A DNA stretch of 64,000 bases from Mycolicibacterium neoaurum VKM Ac-1815D (GTDB lineage Bacteria > Actinomycetota > Actinomycetes > Mycobacteriales > Mycobacteriaceae), in assembly GCF_000317305.3 (NCBI RefSeq), contig NC_023036.2, positions 3,472,001 through 3,536,000 on the forward strand, read 5' to 3'. Below, piece after piece: positions 9,033-18,637 of this stretch (position 1 is its first letter; every line of letters begins with the position of its first letter). The notes below the pieces were generated by a model. That model searched no databases and was not told the DNA's origin. It saw only the letters and a list, made by a program, of their open reading frames with translations. The translations under genes were made by a program, and so were the position numbers.

Positions 9033-10144
9033 TCGAGTCACAACCACACGCTAGCCAGGTGCAGCTTCGCGGCGTTCAGATGCGCTACGGGGATGACGTC
9101 GTTGTGCACAATCTCAACCTCACCATCGACGGCGGCGAGTTTTTCACCTTGCTCGGCCCCTCGGGATGTGGCAAAACCACGACACTGCGGATGGTGGCCG
9201 GCTTCGAATCCCCTTCTGCAGGAGAGATCCTCATCGGCGGGAACAACGTCGTTGGTGTGCCTCCCGAGCGTCGTCCCACAAACACGGTGTTTCAGCACTA
9301 CGCGTTGTTCCCCCACCTCAGTGTGCTCGACAACGTTGCCTATGGTCTCCGTCGGAAAGGTATGAAGCCTCGCGAAGCTCGCAAGCAGGCGGGTACGGAG
9401 CTCGAGCGGGTGGGCTTGACACCACACATGTCGCGCAAACCTGGCCAACTGTCCGGCGGCCAGCAGCAGCGCGTGGCACTGGCGCGAGCGCTGGTCAATT
9501 TGCCCAAGGTGTTGTTGCTCGACGAACCGCTCGGCGCACTCGATCTAAAGATGCGAAAGACCCTGCAATGGGAGCTGCGGAGCATTCAGCGCGACGTGGG
9601 GATCACGTTCATCTACGTGACGCATGACCAAGAAGAGGCATTGACAATGTCTGACCGAATCGCAGTTATGCGCGACGGGCACTTCGAGCAGATCGGGACA
9701 CCACAGGATGTGTACGCGCGGCCTGAATCGTCCTTCGTCGCAAGTTTCGTCGGGGTCGCGAACCAACTGGACGCCGCCGTTGTGAAGCAGACCGGCAGCA
9801 TCACCACGGTGCGCCTCGATATCGGAGCCGAGTTCGAGGTCGACACCAGGTTGCCGGTCCCCAGTAGCCGCTGCCGGGCTGTGCTCCGGCCAGAGGCCCT
9901 ACACGTGCGGCCAGTCGGCACGCCAGTACCGAATGGATGGCTCGCGGTCGACGGAATCGCCGGGCAGGCTGCATATTTGGGGACCGGTTCGAGCTTGACG
10001 TTTGACGTGAACAACGGGCGCACCCAAATGACCGCACTGGTGGCCGGCGACACGGCACTAGTTCCCGCACCTGGCGATGCGCTCCAAGTTCAGTGGTGCG
10101 CCAAGGACGTCCACTTGGTTCCTAGCGTGGAGCCCACGCAGTGA
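9029..10144 (+). CDS. ABC transporter ATP-binding protein, PotA-like
   Basis: A 371-residue ATPase. The Walker A motif G-P-S-G-C-G-K-T-T is at residues 43-51, the signature L-S-G-G-Q-Q-Q-R at 141-148, and Walker B V-L-L-L-D-E-P at 161-167 followed by the D-loop. The H-loop is in Y-V-T-H-D-Q-E-E-A. A carboxy-terminal TOBE-type domain (about 270-365) fits the PotA/CysA-like importer class. It energises the two permeases encoded just upstream, whose last gene it overlaps by four bases. It closes the operon, and a 337-base gap separates it from the DMFase-like genes. Confidence 0.93.
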   Translation: MIESQPHASQVQLRGVQMRYGDDVVVHNLNLTIDGGEFFTLLGPSGCGKTTTLRMVAGFESPSAGEILIGGNNVVGVPPERRPTNTVFQHYALFPHLSVLDNVAYGLRRKGMKPREARKQAGTELERVGLTPHMSRKPGQLSGGQQQRVALARALVNLPKVLLLDEPLGALDLKMRKTLQWELRSIQRDVGITFIYVTHDQEEALTMSDRIAVMRDGHFEQIGTPQDVYARPESSFVASFVGVANQLDAAVVKQTGSITTVRLDIGAEFEVDTRLPVPSSRCRAVLRPEALHVRPVGTPVPNGWLAVDGIAGQAAYLGTGSSLTFDVNNGRTQMTALVAGDTALVPAPGDALQVQWCAKDVHLVPSVEPTQ

Positions 10145-10481
10145 GGGATGGGATCACCTTCATCTCTAGGGCAATCGCCGTGAGTGCAACCGGTGCCATC
10201 GGCGACCAGATGCGAGTGGTCTCCCGCGGTGGCGTTATCCCGCCGACATATTTCCAAACGGCTGTATATCGATAGACGCTTCATTGCCATTGGTTGCCTG
10301 AATAGTGCGTAATCACGCCCTGCCTTCGATTTTCGGTCGCACAGGCAACCGAAAGGGCTTGTATGACAAGACGGTTCGTCCATGGCGCATCCTCTGCCAG
10401 TAGACCACCGAAAGTCTGGCCGCCAACCACATGTGCAAGTAAATCGGTCTAAACCGCCCACGACAAGACAGGAAGGCTCAC
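10145..10481. other. Intergenic stretch between ABC operon and DMFase-like pair
   Basis: 337 bases with no recognised gene and no clear copy of operator family A or B. It must contain the leader of the DMFase-like pair if that is separately transcribed. A ribosome binding site (AGGAAGG) is visible just before 10482. Confidence 0.5.
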
Positions 10482-10880
10482 ATGAGTCGAACATCGACGG
10501 ACAGACTCGCTGAAATTCGGCGGGTCTTCGAACGGCGCTACGAACAGCGTATTTTCGCCGAGCTCACTGACCAGGTCGTGCAGCATCACGACGAGAGACC
10601 CTTCGACATCGTCGATGATGTCGCCAACCGAGTGCTGCGCTTCTTGCGCAATGATGCGGTCGTCGGCAAGCACCTGATCTTCTCGTACGGTCCCGATGGC
10701 CCCTGGGCTATCGGCCGAGTAACGCTCGGCGCCCCCGGGAACTTTGCAATCGAGGACGCCAGATACGACTCCGTGGACGACGCGGCGAGAGCAGTGTTCC
10801 ATGCACGCCGTCGGGACTTCCTGGAACGTGTCCACGCGGGCAAGACCTCTTCATCCAAGACCGAAAATGAGGGACAATGA
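10482..10880 (+). CDS. N,N-dimethylformamidase-like small (alpha) subunit, copy 1
   Basis: A 132-residue protein, the length of the light chain of characterised DMFase. It is basic and helical at the start (R-L-A-E-I-R-R-V-F-E-R-R) and has a core A-I-G-R-V-T-L-G-A-P-G-N-F-A-I-E-D. The protein at 33268-33633 has the equivalent A-I-G-T-I-V-I-G-A-P-G-N-M-I-V-E-D, and both lie immediately upstream of a DMFase-like large subunit. The stop overlaps the start of the large-subunit gene (ATGA). DMFase hydrolyses dimethylformamide to dimethylamine and formate with an alpha2beta2-type assembly. Whether this copy uses that substrate is unknown. Confidence 0.75.
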   Translation: MSRTSTDRLAEIRRVFERRYEQRIFAELTDQVVQHHDERPFDIVDDVANRVLRFLRNDAVVGKHLIFSYGPDGPWAIGRVTLGAPGNFAIEDARYDSVDDAARAVFHARRRDFLERVHAGKTSSSKTENEGQ

Positions 10881-13180
10881 ACGGCAAGAGCAGCCTTCAG
10901 CAGAAAATCTACGGCTACACAGATCGCTTCTCGGCACGCGTGGGAGAGTCCCTGTCCCTGCACGTCAGCTGCCGTGACAGCGATGTCTACGACCTCGCCG
11001 TGGTTCGCCTGCACCACGGGTGGGAAGGCTCGAAGGGCCCAGGCTTTATCGAGACGGTGGTGCCGAGCGACATCGACGGGCAGTACCCCGGCACCCATTA
11101 CCGATGCGTTCCGGGCTCCTTCGTCGAAATCCCTGAACGTAATGAACTTCTGGCCAATCCACTGGGCCTGGAGATCTCTGTTGCCGTCTACCCCACGTTG
11201 CGAGGCGGCGACCAAGAGAGCTCGGTGGGTGCCTACAACATCAGCAATGCTTCGAATACGCTGACGGAAGCTTCGCAGGCGATCATGGGCAACCTAGATA
11301 CCGAAAATCTGCGTGGATGGGCACTTAGCCTGGACGATGGTCGGCCAACCTTTACCTACGCCGCGGGCGGGGCTCTTCAGACCGTCGCGATGAATCGACA
11401 GCTCCAGAATCACCACTGGTATCAGCTGGTCTTGAAAGTGCCCACGCAGGCCGGGGAGATTTCCTTCGAGTGCACTCCCCTCAAAAGCCCTACAGATCTG
11501 CACGTCGCTGCAGCCTCCGGCGCCGAACCGGAGTCCGTACGCAAACGTACGGATGCAAGCTTCTCACCAAGCAGCTCGGCGTTCCGGATCGGCGCTCTGG
11601 CGGCACTTGCCGAAGGTCGATGGGTCGCGACGGCGTGTTTCAACGGCAAGATCGGAGCGCTTTCGGTAGATCGCGCTACCTCCGAAGGCCACGAGCAGGT
11701 TGCGCGTTGGCACTTTGGCCGCAGTAACAGGCCCGATGGTCTATTGCTGACCCACGTTGTTGACGAGTCCGTCAACGAACTTCACGGCACATGTGTGAAT
11801 AGCCCCGTGCGTGCTGTCACCGGTCCTGGGCACAACGGCATCGTTCGCGATTTCAGGCAGTCGCCGGACGAGTACGACGCCATCATGTTTCATGACGACG
11901 ACATCACCGACGCCGACTGGCCAGCTGCGCTGATTTTCAGTGTGCCCGAGACGATGGACAGTGGCGTCTACGCATTCCGGCTCACTGTCGATGGCGTGGA
12001 TCACCACGTCCCCTTCTTCGTAGGCCCGAACCCGTCTCGTCGGCGCGACGTAGCGGTACTGTTCCCGACGGGAACCTACCTCGCCTACGCGAACGACAGT
12101 GTCTCCTTCCAAGCGGACGCGATGGAGAACCTGCTCGGCCATACCCCGGTTGTGCACATAGAAGACCTTTCGCTGCAAGAAACCCCGGAGTTTGGCCGCT
12201 CCTGCTACGAGGCCCACAACGACGGATACGGCGTTGTGCTGTCCGGCAGTCGCCGGCCGATCGTCACAATGCAGCCGCGCTACTGCTACCCGTTTTCCAT
12301 CGACGCACCGTGGACGCTCGCGTCAGACCTCTTCCTCGTCCACTGGTTGGAAACGATCGGTTGCGAGTTCGACGCGATTACTGACGAAGTCCTCGATCGC
12401 GAGGGCTCCGAGTTGCTCGACCAGTACAGCGTGGTAATCACCGGCAGCCATCCCGAATACGTCAGTCGCAAGGAGCTGGACGCGCTCGAGGCCTTCACGG
12501 CCGGCGGCGGTCGTCTGATGTACCTGGGAGGCAACGGATTCTTCGCCACCGCATCCTTCGACCCCGAGAGCTCGCACGTGGTCGAGGTGCGTCGTGCGTC
12601 CGGCGGCACCCGACCGCACCAGACACCCTTCGCTGAACAACATCACGCGAATTCCGGAGAAGCAGCGGGGCTATGGCGGGATAAGGGCAAGGCTCCCGAC
12701 CGCTTGGTAGGCGTAGGCATGTCTTCGCAAGGTTTCGATCATTCGACCTACTACGAGCGGTTGGAGGACAGCTTCGATCCGCGCGCTGAGTTCATCTTCG
12801 AGGGCATCGGCGAATCTGAGCGGATCGGCGATTTCGGCATTGCCGGCGGCGGCGCCGCCGGATGCGAAGTCGACTTCTACAACCCGGCTTTGGGATCTCC
12901 CCCTGACACGCTCCTGCTGGCTACCTCGGGAGGATTCACCGATGCCTACCAATTGGTCGTCGAGGAGATATTCGAGATGGTTGCGGGGATCGGCGGCAGC
13001 GAGCATCCGTCCGTGCGGTCAGACATCGTCTACGGCGCTCTTCGAGGGGGTGGTGGCTTCTTCGCTGTTGGGTCGATTGCTTGGTCTGCGGCCCTGTCGC
13101 ACAACAACTACGAAAACAATGTCGCCAGATTAACGGAGAACGTGCTGCGACGGTTCCGGGACTCCGAGCCACTGAAGTAG
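10877..13180 (+). CDS. N,N-dimethylformamidase-like large (beta) subunit, copy 1
   Basis: A 767-residue protein of the size and pattern of DMFase large subunits: G-Y-T-D-R-F-S-A-R at the start, a lectin-like region (about 150-320) with W-H-F-G-R-S, then a catalytic part. The characterised Paracoccus enzyme uses a mononuclear iron held by two tyrosines and a glutamate, with a His-x-Glu motif. Here H-P-E is at residues 525-527, and Tyr401 or Tyr404 (T-Y-L-A-Y-A-N-D) and Tyr444 (C-Y-E-A-H-N-D) are candidate ligands. The carboxy end has E-H-P-S-V-R-S-D and N-N-V-A-R. It is cotranscribed with the small subunit. The hydrolysed bond is probably an amide, but the substrate could differ from dimethylformamide. 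Confidence 0.82.
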   Translation: MNGKSSLQQKIYGYTDRFSARVGESLSLHVSCRDSDVYDLAVVRLHHGWEGSKGPGFIETVVPSDIDGQYPGTHYRCVPGSFVEIPERNELLANPLGLEISVAVYPTLRGGDQESSVGAYNISNASNTLTEASQAIMGNLDTENLRGWALSLDDGRPTFTYAAGGALQTVAMNRQLQNHHWYQLVLKVPTQAGEISFECTPLKSPTDLHVAAASGAEPESVRKRTDASFSPSSSAFRIGALAALAEGRWVATACFNGKIGALSVDRATSEGHEQVARWHFGRSNRPDGLLLTHVVDESVNELHGTCVNSPVRAVTGPGHNGIVRDFRQSPDEYDAIMFHDDDITDADWPAALIFSVPETMDSGVYAFRLTVDGVDHHVPFFVGPNPSRRRDVAVLFPTGTYLAYANDSVSFQADAMENLLGHTPVVHIEDLSLQETPEFGRSCYEAHNDGYGVVLSGSRRPIVTMQPRYCYPFSIDAPWTLASDLFLVHWLETIGCEFDAITDEVLDREGSELLDQYSVVITGSHPEYVSRKELDALEAFTAGGGRLMYLGGNGFFATASFDPESSHVVEVRRASGGTRPHQTPFAEQHHANSGEAAGLWRDKGKAPDRLVGVGMSSQGFDHSTYYERLEDSFDPRAEFIFEGIGESERIGDFGIAGGGAAGCEVDFYNPALGSPPDTLLLATSGGFTDAYQLVVEEIFEMVAGIGGSEHPSVRSDIVYGALRGGGGFFAVGSIAWSAALSHNNYENNVARLTENVLRRFRDSEPLK

Positions 13181-13212
13181 TCAAGGTTATCGATCAACAC
13201 ACCTAGCAAGTG

Positions 13213-13252
13213 GCGGGGAGGGCTATGACAATCGGTCGTAGCCCTCCCCCGC
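13213..13252. terminator. Hairpin terminator after DMFase-like copy 1
   Basis: GCGGGGAGGGCTA at 13213-13225 pairs with TAGCCCTCCCCCGC at 13239-13252 with one bulged base and a 13-base loop. It starts 33 bases after the large-subunit stop. There is no T-run, as is common for mycobacterial terminators. Confidence 0.65.
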
Positions 13253-13274
13253 GTCGTCTAACGAGCCCCTGCAA

Positions 13275-14041
13275 GTGGAACCCACCACGACGGGCAAGAT
13301 CGAACGCTGGCACAGGACCCTGCGCCGTGAACTGCTCGACGCCGCCCGCCCGCATCAGTCGCTGGCCATGGCCACCCCAGCAGTTCTGTTTCGGCACGCT
13401 CCCATCGAACCCATCGCCGCCGCCCCCGCGCCGGTGCACCACTGACTTCTCCGGTGGTCGACGACGTGGTCCCGCCCCAGCCGGCACCGGCGTTGGTCGG
13501 GCACTCAGAGAGCTTGACCGACAACGACATTCACGTCGTCGAATGGGAAACCGATCTCACCCCCCGCGCGCGGTTGCTGTTGCCCGGCAATCAACAGATG
13601 AAGTTCACCGCAGCCCTCGCGCGTCGCACCGTCACCATCTGGGCCAACGACCGTAGCTTCACCTACTGCTCGACGGGACAGTCATCCGGACCCGGCCCTC
13701 ACGGCTGAGCGAACACGACTGACGCGAACTTCTGCGCCGCGGAGCACGTCTGGCCGGAGCCGAACCTGCCCGTAGCGTCGTCACCGTAGGAATGCTCACC
13801 CGAAGTGCACCGCACCGTGGACCGTGACGGCTACATCGGCCTGGGCGGCCCCAAGGTGCTGCTGGACCCACCCCTGCAGGGTCGACGCGTCAGCCTGCTG
13901 CACCCCCTGCACCGCCGCAACGCGCAATGCGTCGGGAAGGTCACCGTCTTCGCCCGCACCGCCACAGCGAGTTTCGCGCGGAGGACATCGCAAGACCTTG
14001 CGGCCCTCACCGACGCCGACGTCCGAAAACTGTTCGGCTAG
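13275..14041 (+). pseudogene. Decayed IS481/IS3-like transposase 3' part
   Basis: The frame from 13275 to 13445 reads G-K-I-E-R-W-H-R-T-L-R-R-E-L-L-D then directly A-R-P-H-Q-S-L-A-M-A-T-P. This is the end of a DDE integrase core, with the usual stretch between these motifs deleted. After a frame change, 13454 onward encodes the beta-rich tail often seen in actinobacterial IS481 transposases, which shifts frame again near L-L-D-G-T-V-I-R and has an in-frame stop before R-E-L-L-R-R-G-A-R-L. A further tail-like piece, D-R-D-G-Y-I-G-L-G-G, starts near 13805. No terminal inverted repeats were seen. It marks an old insertion or recombination site beside the DMFase-like genes. Confidence 0.7.
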
Positions 14042-14124
14042 TTCGCCATCCGCTCACAGCCCCGGGCCCCTCGGCGGTGAAGCACCAGGGGCCCGGGTGT
14101 CTGTCGCCGAAGCGGGTGAGCTGT

Positions 14125-15693
14125 CTAGATGAGGTCGAGTTCCTCGGCGACTGTCGTCACCTGCTTGATCGGTCCGGTGAACCACTTCTTCACCGACACG
14201 TGCCAGTAGACGAACAGCAGGATCAGCACACCGCCGACGAGCAGCGGGGTGTAGTTGACGAACTTCCACTCGAAGCTCGGGTCCCACGGCACGCCGCCCA
14301 ACGAGGTTGGGAACATGGCGATTATCGAGGTCACGATGATCTCGACGAGCGCGACCGGCGCCATCCACTTGTGATGACCGCGCAGATTCCACTTGCCGAC
14401 CGGGAACGAATCGCCGGCCTTCCAGCGGTAGTAGATCGGCACCGCGAAGCACAGGTACAGGCCGACGACGCCGATGGAGGCCACGGCGAAGAAGGCCACC
14501 GGGACCGGTGCGCCGTTGATGTCGACCTGGACCAGCGCCGGCAGCGTGATGATCGCCGCGATGACGGCGGTGACGATCACGCCGTTGGCCGGGATCTTGT
14601 TCTTGCTGACCTTGGACCACAGCTGATGCCCGGGCACGGCGCGGTCGCGGCTGAACGCGAAGAGCATGCGGGAGCAACTGGTCTGGATGGCAGTGAGGCA
14701 GAACAGCTGACCGGCCGTCGAGATCAGCAGCACGACGCCCACCCACGGCGAGTCCATCGCCTGGCTGAAGATGACCGCGACCGCGCCGCCGCCCGCCGAC
14801 ACCGCGTCGGAGTCGTTCACGGCGAACAAGAAGGTCAGCAGCAGGATCCAGCCACCGATGGCCGAGTAGAAGATGGCCCGCCAAATGCCCTTGGCCGCAC
14901 CGTCGGCCGCGCTCTTGGTCTCCTCGGACAGGTGCGCGGACGCGTCGTAGCCGGTGACCGTGTACTGGGTGAGGATCGCCGAGATCGGCAGCACGAAGAG
15001 CAGCCACCCGACACCGGAGGTGGCGCCGCCGAACATGCCGGTGTTGTTGATGGTCTTGGCGAACACGTCGGACAGGCTGGCGTGCTGCTTGGGCACCACG
15101 ATCAGGATCGCGATGACGATGGCTGCGCCCGCCACGTGCCACCAGACCGAGATGTTGTTGATCACGGCCAGCAGGTGCGAGGAGAAGATGTTGATGGTTG
15201 CGGAGAATGCCAAGATCACTAGGAACATGACGAAGACCCTTGTCAGGCTATAGCCAGCCAGCCACGTCTCGCTGAACGTGCCGAGGGTGAGGTCGAGGAA
15301 CGTCGCCGCGCCGTAGGCCGTCGATGCCAGGATGGCGATCAGGCCGATGACATTCAGCCAGCCCGTGTAGAAACCGGCCTTGGCACCGCCGAGTTTTGCT
15401 GCCCACCAATAGATTCCGCCTGAAGTCGGGAACGCCGAGACCAGCTCGGACATGCAGAGTCCGATGATCAGGATGAACACCGACACGATCGGCCAGCCCC
15501 AGGCAATCGCCGCGGGCCCGCCGTTGTTCCAGCCGAGGCCGAACGAGGTGAAGCAGCCCGCCAGGATCGAGATGATCGAGAACGAGATGGCGAAGTTGCT
15601 GAAGCTCGACCAGGAACGGTTGAGCTCCTGGGTGTAGCCGAGTGATGCGAGGTGCTTTTCGTCGTCAGACAGCTGTTCGTGACCCTCTGGCAC
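14125..15693 (-). CDS. APC-family amino acid/GABA permease-like transporter
   Basis: A 522-residue inner-membrane protein with about twelve hydrophobic segments. The APC-superfamily pattern is clear: S-F-S-I-I-S-I-L-A-G in the first segment, F-P-T-S-G-G-I-Y-W-W-A-A-K-L-G after the third, and a G-Y-D-A-S-A-H-L-S-E-E-T-K loop. This subtype resembles GABA/choline/amino acid permeases. The GTG start at 15693 has AAGGAG seven bases upstream. The perfect family A palindrome lies 72 bases before it, so expression is probably controlled by a GntR protein. The nearby aminotransferase and semialdehyde dehydrogenase pair fits import of GABA or another omega-amino compound. Confidence 0.88.
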   Translation of the reverse strand: MPEGHEQLSDDEKHLASLGYTQELNRSWSSFSNFAISFSIISILAGCFTSFGLGWNNGGPAAIAWGWPIVSVFILIIGLCMSELVSAFPTSGGIYWWAAKLGGAKAGFYTGWLNVIGLIAILASTAYGAATFLDLTLGTFSETWLAGYSLTRVFVMFLVILAFSATINIFSSHLLAVINNISVWWHVAGAAIVIAILIVVPKQHASLSDVFAKTINNTGMFGGATSGVGWLLFVLPISAILTQYTVTGYDASAHLSEETKSAADGAAKGIWRAIFYSAIGGWILLLTFLFAVNDSDAVSAGGGAVAVIFSQAMDSPWVGVVLLISTAGQLFCLTAIQTSCSRMLFAFSRDRAVPGHQLWSKVSKNKIPANGVIVTAVIAAIITLPALVQVDINGAPVPVAFFAVASIGVVGLYLCFAVPIYYRWKAGDSFPVGKWNLRGHHKWMAPVALVEIIVTSIIAMFPTSLGGVPWDPSFEWKFVNYTPLLVGGVLILLFVYWHVSVKKWFTGPIKQVTTVAEELDLI

Positions 15694-15764
15694 GGTATTT
15701 CTCCTTCTCGGGGAGCGCCCAAGAAGGGGCTCACTGGTAGGGAGAATAAGCTATTGGCGGACGT

Positions 15765-15783
15765 TTGATTGTCTGACAATCAA
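15765..15783. promoter_or_regulatory. Operator family A site 3 (perfect palindrome)
   Basis: TTGATTGTCTGACAATCAA is a perfect 19-base palindrome around a central T, 72 bases upstream of the APC permease start. It is the best-formed member of the family and defines the consensus used here. GntR/FCD regulators usually bind such short dyads. Confidence 0.75.
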
Positions 15784-16125
15784 CATTCGCGTAGTGTCCT
15801 TCGCGTGGACGGCGTGATCGGCAACCAACTGACGGGCCCGTTGCGGGAGGCTGAACCCTCTACGCGGACGAATCCAATGGCTGCAGAGCACCTCCTCACC
15901 AGCGTCGACGGGTGCCGCTCGGTGACGTCGGTGCGGTCCCCATCCTCCACGAGCGGTAGTCACCGCAGCTCACCGCCGCGATGTCTCCAGGGGAATTTGG
16001 AGCCCTAGGCGCGCACCGGACGAACCACGTCGATGGCTCATGGGTGGCGATGAGCGGCCTGTGAAGTGTTCACGTCCGGCACCACGCCACGCCGTCCGTC
16101 CCGCGCCAGCCAGGAAGACTTCAGT
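15784..16125. other. Intergenic stretch between APC permease and MFS gene
   Basis: 342 bases with no gene supported on either strand. It holds the divergent promoters, and operator family A site 3 lies at its left edge. Confidence 0.5.
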
Positions 16126-17343
16126 ATGAAAATCGTTCGGGCCGCTCCGCACAACGATCCGGCACGCCAACGAGTAGCCACTGCTGGTGTCTTCGTCTCC
16201 TTCGGCATCGTTCTCGGCACGTGGGCGGCCTACATCCCAGTGGTCAAGAACGTCATCGGCGCGACGTCGTCGACCATGGGCATGATCCTGCTCGTCGTCG
16301 GCGTCGGAGCACTCATCGGAATGCAATTCAGCGGTCGCGCAGTCGACAGGTACGGAAGTGGATGCGTCGCAGCGGTCGGTGGCGCCGCCATGGCGCTCGC
16401 ACTCGTACCGCCACTCGTCCTCTCAACACCACAGACCGTCGCCGCAGCTGCGCTGTTCTTGGGTATCGCAGTCGGCATCAGCGAAGTCGGCATGAACGCA
16501 TCAGCAGTTGCCGTCGAGCGCGACTATGGACGTCCGATCATGGCGTCCTTCCACGGAATGTTCTCGATCGGCACTGTCGTTGGCGCCCTATCCGGTGGAG
16601 TAGCCATCGCCTCAGGGATGAACATGCACGTCACGGCCGTGGCCATCGCGGTCCTGACGCTGCTCTTAAGCAGTGCTGCCGCGCCGACGTTGCTTCGATC
16701 AACCCCCCGCGGCGGGGTGATTGCCGAGTCGACCCCCGACAGCACCAACGGTCCGAAGCGCTACCGACGATGGCAACTCGCCGCACTTAGCACGCTGTCC
16801 TTCCTGCTCCTCTTGGTAGAAGGGTCGATGACCGACTGGAGTAGCTTGCACACCCAACAACATCTCGGCGCCTCGCCGGGCTATGGGGCCCTGACACTTG
16901 CCTGCTTCGTAACGGCCATGACCATAGGACGGTTCAGCACTGACCGCGTGGCGTCGCGCATCGGGCCAGTATCGGTGTTGCGTTGGGGCTGTCTGTCGTC
17001 CGTGGCAGGCCTGTTGATCGTCACCCAGGCAAGCTCCTTGCCGATCACCTTCATGGGTTGGATCCTGGTGGGGATCGGCCTATCCGGCGGCTTCCCACAG
17101 GTGTTGACGGCCGCAGGCAACGTCCCCGGCACATCTGCCAGGGCGCTGTCGCACGTCGTAGGCATCGGCTACCTGGCCATCGTTGCAGGCCCCGCAACCA
17201 TGGGCTGGTTGGCTGACCTATGCAGCCTCAACGGTGCCTTCGCGTTACCGATCGCGGCGATGACGATCTGCGCACTTGCGGCAAAGGCGGTGACAGGAAG
17301 CGAAAGCAGCCCACGATTGCCCGCTCCAGCCGTGAAGGCGTAG
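16126..17343 (+). CDS. Major facilitator superfamily transporter
   Basis: A 405-residue inner-membrane protein with about twelve hydrophobic segments. It has a short basic amino terminus, a Q-F-S-G-R-A-V-D-R-Y-G motif in the first cytoplasmic loop (the MFS A-like motif), and a long central loop around residues 190-220. The pattern G-T-W-A-A-Y-I-P-V-V-K and E-V-G-M-N-A-S-A-V-A-V-E resembles fucose-permease/DHA-like carriers. The ATG at 16126 follows AGGAAG. The substrate is unknown. Its position before the tartrate/malate dehydrogenase gene would fit a dicarboxylate or hydroxyacid, but this is only context. Confidence 0.82.
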   Translation: MKIVRAAPHNDPARQRVATAGVFVSFGIVLGTWAAYIPVVKNVIGATSSTMGMILLVVGVGALIGMQFSGRAVDRYGSGCVAAVGGAAMALALVPPLVLSTPQTVAAAALFLGIAVGISEVGMNASAVAVERDYGRPIMASFHGMFSIGTVVGALSGGVAIASGMNMHVTAVAIAVLTLLLSSAAAPTLLRSTPRGGVIAESTPDSTNGPKRYRRWQLAALSTLSFLLLLVEGSMTDWSSLHTQQHLGASPGYGALTLACFVTAMTIGRFSTDRVASRIGPVSVLRWGCLSSVAGLLIVTQASSLPITFMGWILVGIGLSGGFPQVLTAAGNVPGTSARALSHVVGIGYLAIVAGPATMGWLADLCSLNGAFALPIAAMTICALAAKAVTGSESSPRLPAPAVKA

Positions 17344-17542
17344 ACCACCCGGCACCCGCCGAAACCGACCAATTCGATCCTGACTCGTGGCGCTGCCAAA
17401 GGCCTCCGACGGCCCGAGCCAGGGTACCGATGCTCTTGGGCGCGGCTCCGTCGGAGACGACGTTCACGAAGTCCGCCGCGTCTCGAACCGTTTGCAGCTT
17501 AGGGCCGCCAACCCGCCCATCCCGTCTGAAGGATTACTCAGT

Positions 17543-18621
17543 ATGTCCAACACCCACCGCATCGCCGTCATCCCCGGCGACGGCATCGGCACCGAAGTCG
17601 TGCCCGAAGGTTTGCGCGTCCTCGACGCGGCAGCAGCGGCATTCGACTTCACGGTCGACTTCGAGCACTTCGACCACTCCAGCGCCGACTACTACCTCAA
17701 GCACGGAAAGATGCTTCCCGACAACTGGTTCGACGAACTCAAGGGCTTCGACGCCATCTACTTCGGCGCCGTCGGGTGGCCCGAGGTGGTGCCCGACCAC
17801 GTCTCCCTGTGGGGCAGCCTGCTGCAGTTCCGGCGAGCGTTCGACCAGTACGTGAACCTACGGCCGGTCCGGTTGATGCCAGGAGTGCGGAGCCCGCTGG
17901 CGGGCCGCGAACCTGGAGACGTCGACTTCTACGTCGTGCGGGAGAACACCGAAGGCGAGTACTCCAGCGTCGGTGGGAAGATGTTCGAGGGCACCGACCG
18001 CGAGATCGTCATGCAGGAGACGGTCATGACGCGCGTCGGCGTCGACCGAATCCTCAAGTATGCCTTCGACCTTGCGCAGAGCCGACCCAAGCGGCACCTC
18101 ACCTCGGCCACGAAGAGCAACGGCATCTCGATCTCCATGCCGTACTGGGACGAACGCGTACAGGAGATGGCCGCCCACTGCCCGGACGTCGACGTCGACA
18201 AGTATCACATCGACATCCTCACGGCGAACTTCGTCATGCATCCCGACTGGTTCGACGTCGTCGTCGCGTCGAATCTGTTCGGCGACATCCTGTCTGATCT
18301 CGGACCGGCGTGCACCGGGACGATCGGCATCGCACCAAGTGCCAACATCAACCCAGAACGCTTGTTTCCCAGCCTGTTCGAACCCGTGCACGGTTCCGCC
18401 CCCGACATCGCCGGTAAGGGGTGGCCAATCCCATCGGCCAAATCTGGTGCGCCTCCATGATGTTGGAGCACCTCGGCGAGCCCGACGCGGCCGCCGCGGT
18501 GCTCGCGGCGATCGAGACGGTCCTGGCCAAGGGCGGGGATACCCTCACCCCGGACATGGGTGGATCGGCTGGAACCGACACCCTTGGCAAGGCCGTCGCC
18601 GACGCCGTGGCGGCCTCGTGA
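17543..18621 (+). pseudogene. Tartrate/D-malate dehydrogenase (TtuC/DmlA-like), frameshifted
   Basis: The first 300 or so residues match the isocitrate/isopropylmalate dehydrogenase superfamily in its tartrate dehydrogenase branch: I-P-G-D-G-I-G near the start, V-R-E-N-T-E-G-E-Y-S, the K-S-N-G loop, and N-L-F-G-D-I-L-S-D. At about 18415-18420 the frame breaks: G-K-G is followed by the wrong frame, whereas the +1 frame continues with A-N-P-I-G-Q-I-W-C-A-S-M-M-L and a normal carboxy terminus ending at 18621. One missing base near the GGGG run explains this. It is either a recent inactivating deletion or a sequencing error. The rest of the gene is undamaged, so the event is recent if real. Family enzymes oxidise tartrate or D-malate with NAD. 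Confidence 0.88.
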
Positions 18622-18637
18622 GTGGCCGCAGCATGTT

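Noticed and set aside
13927..15222. 431-residue plus-strand frame opposite the APC permease
   Set aside because: Composition dominated by Asp, Arg, His and Gln with no motifs; it is the antisense of a clear membrane protein.
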